Below, in pieces: positions 33,956 to 37,845 of a stretch of 37,845 bases of DNA (the stretch's first letter is position 1; each line of letters opens with the position of its first letter). The stretch covers positions 1 to 37,845 of the forward strand of contig OKRD01000147.1 in assembly GCA_900290335.1 (NCBI GenBank), read 5' to 3'. This DNA comes from Burkholderiales bacterium (GTDB lineage Bacteria; Pseudomonadota; Gammaproteobacteria; Burkholderiales; Burkholderiaceae_F). The notes under the pieces were generated by a model. It made no database searches. It worked only from the letters and a program-made list of their open reading frames with translations, and was not told the DNA's origin. The translations under genes and the position numbers were made by a program.

Positions 33956-36301
33956 ATGGCAGCTGAGGGCGCGAGTCGCACCGAGAAGCTCCCCTCCGGC
34001 ATTGCCAGCGTGGGCCTGGGGGAAGTCGCGCGCCAAGTTCCCATCGACGAGCCGCCACCGCTGGCGCCCAATGCCGCGCTCGAGGTGATCGGCAAGTCGG
34101 CGGCGAGACAAAATGGCCGAGCCAAGGTTACCGGCGCGACCCGCTTCACCGTCGATGTATCTGTTCCCGGGATGCTGCACTGTCGCATCCTGCGCTCGCC
34201 ACTGCCGCACGCGCAGGTCCGCTCGGTCGACTTCTCGGCGGCAAGCCGCCATCCCGGCATACGCGCGGTCGTGCTCGTTACGCGTCCGGACGATCCCGCA
34301 GCGGCGCATGTGCGCTACATCGGGGCGCCGGTCGCCGCGGTGGCAGCGGTCTCGATGGCCGCCGCGGAGGAGTCGCTGCGCCTGATTCGTGTCGACTACC
34401 AGGCCCTGCCCTTCGTGGCGGACCTGGACAGGGCGCGCGAGTCCAGTGCGCCGCGGATCTATGACGCCGGCTCCGCGCCGGAGGGAAGTGCCTACGGTTT
34501 CCCCGCGCGGCGCGGGCTGCCCCTGAGCAGCAACGTGCGCGGGCCGGCGGTCGATAGCCTCGGCGATGCCGCGCAGGGGTTCGCGCAGGCCGACGTAGTC
34601 GTCGAGGGCGAATTCCGCACCGAGGTGCAAACCCACTGCTGCCTGGAGCCGCATGCGATCGTGGCTGATTGGCGCGCGGACGGACTTACCGTGCATATGT
34701 CCACCCAGTTCACGGCTGGGGTTCGCCACGAGCTGGCCGAAGCGTTCGGGCTGCCGCTCAACCGCGTGCGGGTGATCGTTGATGGGATGGGTGGGGGTTT
34801 TGGCTCCAAATCGTCGCTGGGCAGCTATGGCCGCATCGCGGTCAACCTCTCCCGCCAGGCGCAGGCCCCGGTGCGCCTGGTGCTGGATCGCGAAGAGGAA
34901 CAGATGGACTCGGGCAATCGCCCCGGAACCTGGCAGCGGCTGCGCATTGGTGCACGGCGCGACGGATCGTTAACGGCCATATCGCTGGTCAGTTACGGCA
35001 CCGCGGGGATCGCGCTCGGCGCGGGCGTCGGCAATGTTGCGCAGGCGCTCTACACCTGTCCGAACTTCGAAGGCTCGCAATATGACGTCTTCATCAATGC
35101 CGGGCCCGGATGCGCAATGCGCGGACCGGGCAACACACCGGGCGCCTGGGGTCTTGAACAGACGATCGACGAGTTAGCCTCGCGCCTGTCGCTGGATCCG
35201 CTCGCGCTACGCGACCGCATCGACCCTAGCCCCGTGCGGCGAGAGGAGCGCCGCATTGGCGCCGAGCGCATCGGCTGGCAGCGGCGCCACGCACCTGGCG
35301 CCGATCGGGGCCCAGTTAAGCGCGGTATGGGCGTCGCGCAATCGCTATGGAGCGCCAATGTACAGCTCAACTCCTCCTGCGAGGTGCGCGTGCTGCGCGA
35401 CGGCTCCGTGGAAGTCTTGTCGAGCGTGCAGGACATCGGCACCGGCATCGGCACGGTCCTGGCCCAGGTCGTCGCCGAAGTGCTCGGGCTTCGTCCCGAG
35501 GACATCACCGTTCGCATCGGCGACACCGACTTTCCGGCAGGGCCACCCTCTTACGGCAGCCGGACGACCGCGTCGATCACGCCACCGGCGCGCACCGCCG
35601 CATGGCACGTTCTGCAATCGCTGTTCCTCGAAGCGGCAAGCGCCCTGAAGGCGGCACCGACGGACTTGGCCGCGCACGGCGGCCTCATCCTGGTTCGGGA
35701 TCAACCGAGCCGTTCCATGCGCTTTGCCGAGGCCGCGGCACTGTTGCGCACGGACCGCATCAGCTCGGTGGCGGCGCGCAGCGATGACTACGGCGGCTTT
35801 CGCCGGCGCATAGGCGATGCCGCCATCGCGCAGCAGGACCTGGGCGGCGTCCAGTTTGCCGAAGTCGCCGTCGACACGGAGACCGGCATCATCCGGGTCG
35901 AGCGCATGGTCGCGGTGCAAGATTGCGGCCGACCGATGAACCCGCGGCAGATCGAGAGCCAGGTGCAAGGTGGCGTGCTGATGGGGCTCTCCTATGCCCT
36001 GTTCGAGCAACGCGTGCTCGATCAGTCCACCGGCCGCATGGTCAATCCGAACCTCGAGCAGTACAAGCTGGCGGGCTCGCGCGAAACGCCGGTAATCGAG
36101 GTCGTGGTCCTGGAGAACTACCAGGGCAACAGTGCAACCGATGCCTATGGCATCGCCGAGCCTTCGAATATCGCTACCGCGCCCGCGATCGCCAACGCCG
36201 TGTACAACGCGATCGGCGTTCGCCTGCGTGCTACGCCCATGACGCCGGCGGCGGTTCTTGCGGCGCTGGGCAGGATTCCGGCAAGGAGTGGCCACGCATG
36301 A
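33956..36301 (+). CDS. PaoC-like molybdopterin-binding catalytic subunit
   Basis: A 781-residue xanthine-oxidase-family large subunit binding the molybdenum cofactor, somewhat longer than typical PaoC (about 730). Early domain: S-A-A-R-Q-N-G-R-A-K-V-T-G-A-T-R-F-T. The molybdopterin contacts G-G-G-F-G-S-K-S and C-A-M-R-G-P-G are present, then D-P-S-P-V-R-R-E-E-R-R-I-G-A-E-R-I-G-W and V-Q-D-I-G-T-G. Near the end, Y-G-I-A-E-P-S-N holds the glutamate that acts as catalytic base in this family. ATG at 33956 has GGGGAG eight bases upstream. Its stop overlaps the FAD-subunit start as ATGA. No signal peptide, consistent with co-export on the Tat signal of the 2Fe-2S subunit. Confidence 0.93.
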   Translation: MAAEGASRTEKLPSGIASVGLGEVARQVPIDEPPPLAPNAALEVIGKSAARQNGRAKVTGATRFTVDVSVPGMLHCRILRSPLPHAQVRSVDFSAASRHPGIRAVVLVTRPDDPAAAHVRYIGAPVAAVAAVSMAAAEESLRLIRVDYQALPFVADLDRARESSAPRIYDAGSAPEGSAYGFPARRGLPLSSNVRGPAVDSLGDAAQGFAQADVVVEGEFRTEVQTHCCLEPHAIVADWRADGLTVHMSTQFTAGVRHELAEAFGLPLNRVRVIVDGMGGGFGSKSSLGSYGRIAVNLSRQAQAPVRLVLDREEEQMDSGNRPGTWQRLRIGARRDGSLTAISLVSYGTAGIALGAGVGNVAQALYTCPNFEGSQYDVFINAGPGCAMRGPGNTPGAWGLEQTIDELASRLSLDPLALRDRIDPSPVRREERRIGAERIGWQRRHAPGADRGPVKRGMGVAQSLWSANVQLNSSCEVRVLRDGSVEVLSSVQDIGTGIGTVLAQVVAEVLGLRPEDITVRIGDTDFPAGPPSYGSRTTASITPPARTAAWHVLQSLFLEAASALKAAPTDLAAHGGLILVRDQPSRSMRFAEAAALLRTDRISSVAARSDDYGGFRRRIGDAAIAQQDLGGVQFAEVAVDTETGIIRVERMVAVQDCGRPMNPRQIESQVQGGVLMGLSYALFEQRVLDQSTGRMVNPNLEQYKLAGSRETPVIEVVVLENYQGNSATDAYGIAEPSNIATAPAIANAVYNAIGVRLRATPMTPAAVLAALGRIPARSGHA

Positions 36302-37326
36302 TCGGCTTTGCCTGGACCAGTGCGAGGACGATTTCCGAGGCGGCCGTGGCGGCAACGGCAACCGTTGCCGGCGCGATGACGGCCTCGCCTGAAGCGATGG
36401 GCCGCGACGACCTATCGGTCGTCAAGGCAGGAGGCATCGATCTCGTCGACCTGATGAAGGAGAATTTGCTGGCGCCGACGAGGGTCGTGAGCCTGACGGG
36501 CATCCCCGGTCTCGACCGCATCAGCGAGGCAGCCGCAGGAAGCCTGCGCATCGGGGCGATGGTGACCCTGGCAAGTCTCGCCGACCATCCGCAAGTGCGC
36601 CGGCGCTATGCCGCCCTGGCGGACGCGGCACGAGGCGCGGCAAGCCCGCAGATTCGCAATGTCGCAACGCTGGGCGGCAATCTTCTGCAACGACCGCGCT
36701 GCTGGTACTTGCGCGCACAGCAGTATCGCTGCCTCAGAAAGGGCGGCGGCCATTGTTATGCGATTGCCGGAGAAAACCAATACCACGCGATTTTCGACAA
36801 CGGCGTCTGCGCCATCGTTCATCCTTCGACGGCGGCCACGGCGCTCGTGGCCTTGGGCGCCACCGTCGAGCTTGCCAGCGGCGACGGCGCGGCACGCCGC
36901 GTCCTGCTCGAGGACTTCTTCGTGGCGCCGGACCGCGACCTTCAGCGCGAGAATGATCTCCAGCCGCAGGAGATCCTGACCGCGATCGAATTGCCGGCAC
37001 CACCGACGAAGGCCCGCATGGCGTACCGCCAGCAAGGCGAGAGGGACTCCTTCGACTGGCCACTGGCCGACGTGGCGGTCGTGCTGGAGCTTGCCCCCGG
37101 TGGACAATGCCAGCACGCCACCGTGATTCTGGGCGCGGCGGCGCCGGTGCCGCACCGGGCGAAGGCGGCGGAGGCCGCCCTGGCGGGCCGGCACATCGAC
37201 GAGTCTACGGCCAGGGAAGCCGGGCGCGCCGCCATGGACGGTGCCACGCCGCTGGCCCATAACGCGTACAAGCTGCCGTTGTTTGAGACGCTGGTCCGGC
37301 GCACGATCCTGCAAGCTGCGGCATAG
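36298..37326 (+). CDS. PaoB-like FAD-binding subunit with extra iron-sulfur cysteines
   Basis: A 342-residue FAD subunit of the vanillyl-alcohol-oxidase-type fold (CO dehydrogenase medium subunit family) that passes electrons to an acceptor. FAD-binding elements are A-G-G-I-D-L-V-D-L-M-K (44-54; the usual G-G-T-N reads G-G-I-D here) and I-R-N-V-A-T-L-G-G-N-L-L-Q (119-131). Four cysteines, C135, C145, C153 and C171, lie in the insert R-P-R-C-W-Y to G-V-C-A-I-V-H-P-S that binds a 4Fe-4S cluster in PaoB. AAGGAG precedes the ATG at 36298, which overlaps the Mo-subunit stop. The gene order here is 2Fe-2S, Mo, FAD, whereas Escherichia coli paoABC is 2Fe-2S, FAD, Mo. The PaoD maturation factor is not in the window. 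Confidence 0.92.
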   Translation: MIGFAWTSARTISEAAVAATATVAGAMTASPEAMGRDDLSVVKAGGIDLVDLMKENLLAPTRVVSLTGIPGLDRISEAAAGSLRIGAMVTLASLADHPQVRRRYAALADAARGAASPQIRNVATLGGNLLQRPRCWYLRAQQYRCLRKGGGHCYAIAGENQYHAIFDNGVCAIVHPSTAATALVALGATVELASGDGAARRVLLEDFFVAPDRDLQRENDLQPQEILTAIELPAPPTKARMAYRQQGERDSFDWPLADVAVVLELAPGGQCQHATVILGAAAPVPHRAKAAEAALAGRHIDESTAREAGRAAMDGATPLAHNAYKLPLFETLVRRTILQAAA

Positions 37327-37450
37327 CGCAGCCCTGCTTTGCGGCCACGCATGCCCTGCCGCAGATGCTGGCAGGATCATCCCCGCCAGGTGCCACGGTA
37401 GCGCGGCCCACGATTGCGCGCAGGGTACCCGCCCTTTTGCCGCGCAAGGC

Positions 37451-37720
37451 CAGCGTGCGGCGAGCACAATGGACGAGGTGGTCGCATCGTTCCAGCAGGT
37501 AGCCACGCTAGTGACCGATATCACTACGGCCAGCCGCGAGCAGTCGATCGGCATCGAACGGGTCACGCAGGCGGTAAATTAGATGGAAACGGTGACGCAG
37601 CAAAACGCGGCCTTGGTCGAACAGGCTGCGGCCGCCACCGGGAGCCTCGAAGAGCAGGCTGGCAGCCTCGTGACGACTGTTGGTAATTTTCGTCTTGCCG
37701 CGGAGCAGGCCACCGCCTAG
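37451..37720 (+). pseudogene. 3' remnant of a methyl-accepting chemotaxis protein
   Basis: Only the last 90 codons of a chemoreceptor signalling domain are left. The frame reads A-S-T-M-D-E-V-V-A-S-F-Q-Q-V-A-T-L-V-T-D-I-T-T-A-S-R-E-Q-S, continues I-E-R-V-T-Q-A-V-N, and meets TAG at 37580-37582 where homologues have glutamine (CAG). It then continues in the same frame M-E-T-V-T-Q-Q-N-A-A-L-V-E-Q-A-A to a natural stop at 37718-37720. The upstream sensor, membrane and HAMP parts are absent, because the molybdo-hydroxylase operon ends at 37326. This is a degraded, untranslated leftover, typical in sequence of Burkholderiales receptors. Confidence 0.85.
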
Positions 37721-37778
37721 GCACCACAGCTGCCAGGCGCGGCGCCCGGTATCATGACGGCCTACCGAGTCGGTACCC

Positions 37779-37845
37779 ATGCCAATGCTTGTGAAGCACC
37801 GGGTGGACGACCTCCTGCGCCGAGCCTGCGACGCCGGAGATCTTC
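37779..37845 (+). CDS. Possible start of a gene cut by the window edge
   Basis: An open frame begins ATG CCA ATG CTT GTG AAG at 37779 and reads M-P-M-L-V-K-H-R-V-D-D-L-L-R-R-A-C-D-A-G-D-L to the edge. Codon composition is plausible, but there is no clear ribosome binding site and the fragment is too short to recognise. Another ATG at 37754 in a different frame gives a poorer peptide. Confidence 0.25.
   Translation, partial: MPMLVKHRVDDLLRRACDAGDL

Noticed and set aside
1-37845. CRISPR arrays, insertion sequences or defence islands
   Set aside because: Reading both strands revealed no regularly spaced repeats, terminal inverted repeats with transposase, or recognisable defence genes.

Overview
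The window is one high-GC, gene-dense proteobacterial segment. I place it by family resemblance in the Betaproteobacteria (Burkholderiales-like). The clues are the NodT-type efflux lipoprotein, a DmeF-type cation exporter, the Pseudomonas-style HutF/HutG histidine pathway, a secreted TPR protein with a Gly/Asp-rich tail, and the MCP tail fragment. There is no integrase, transposase, phage gene, plasmid gene or CRISPR array, so it reads as ordinary chromosome. The length is in the fosmid-insert range, which would fit an environmental clone, but that is inference.

Layout, left to right. 1-5138 (+): DmeF-like cation exporter, GNAT acetyltransferase, SagB-like nitroreductase, YbhB/PEBP-fold protein, CurA-like NADP-dependent reductase and an SDR. 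5192-7562 (-): YgiQ radical SAM gene with a broken frame. 8047-13938 (-): a tripartite RND pump transcribed outer membrane lipoprotein, adaptor, permease. 14360-14782 (+): an unrecognised 140-residue basic protein, separated from the pump by a region holding two abutting palindromes. 14838-16142 (-): dctA. 16190-16265 (-): tRNA-Lys(CTT). 16502-18027 (+): glpD with a broken frame, overlapping the convergent TPR protein gene. 18974-25819: a complete histidine-to-glutamate pathway split into two divergent arms, hutU-hutH (-) and hutI-hutG-hutF (+). 26043-30444 (-): glycosyltransferase, cupin, DUF255 and PlsC-like genes in one unit. 30802-32554 (+): modB-modC without modA. 32697-33116 (+): DUF2177 membrane protein. 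33342-37326 (+): a PaoABC-like periplasmic molybdo-flavoprotein in the order 2Fe-2S, Mo subunit, FAD subunit. 37451-37720 (+): a chemoreceptor tail remnant.

How the genes work together. The hut genes convert histidine via urocanate, imidazolone propionate, formiminoglutamate and formylglutamate to glutamate. The molybdate permease and ATPase lie just upstream of a molybdenum hydroxylase that would consume the metal. DctA and GlpD are carbon-source functions, and the RND operon exports drugs or other amphiphiles.

The most notable global signal is that four conserved genes (ygiQ, glpD, cupin, glycosyltransferase) each have their conserved domain split across two frames at one definable point. 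A fifth coding remnant (MCP) carries an in-frame stop, and a possible modA signal peptide may also be shifted. This is either sequence error at GC-rich hairpins and homopolymers or real gene decay. I did not find a convincing undescribed multi-gene system. The best unexplained features are the tandem palindromes and orphan protein at 14192-14782 and the modA-less molybdate locus beside the Mo-hydroxylase.
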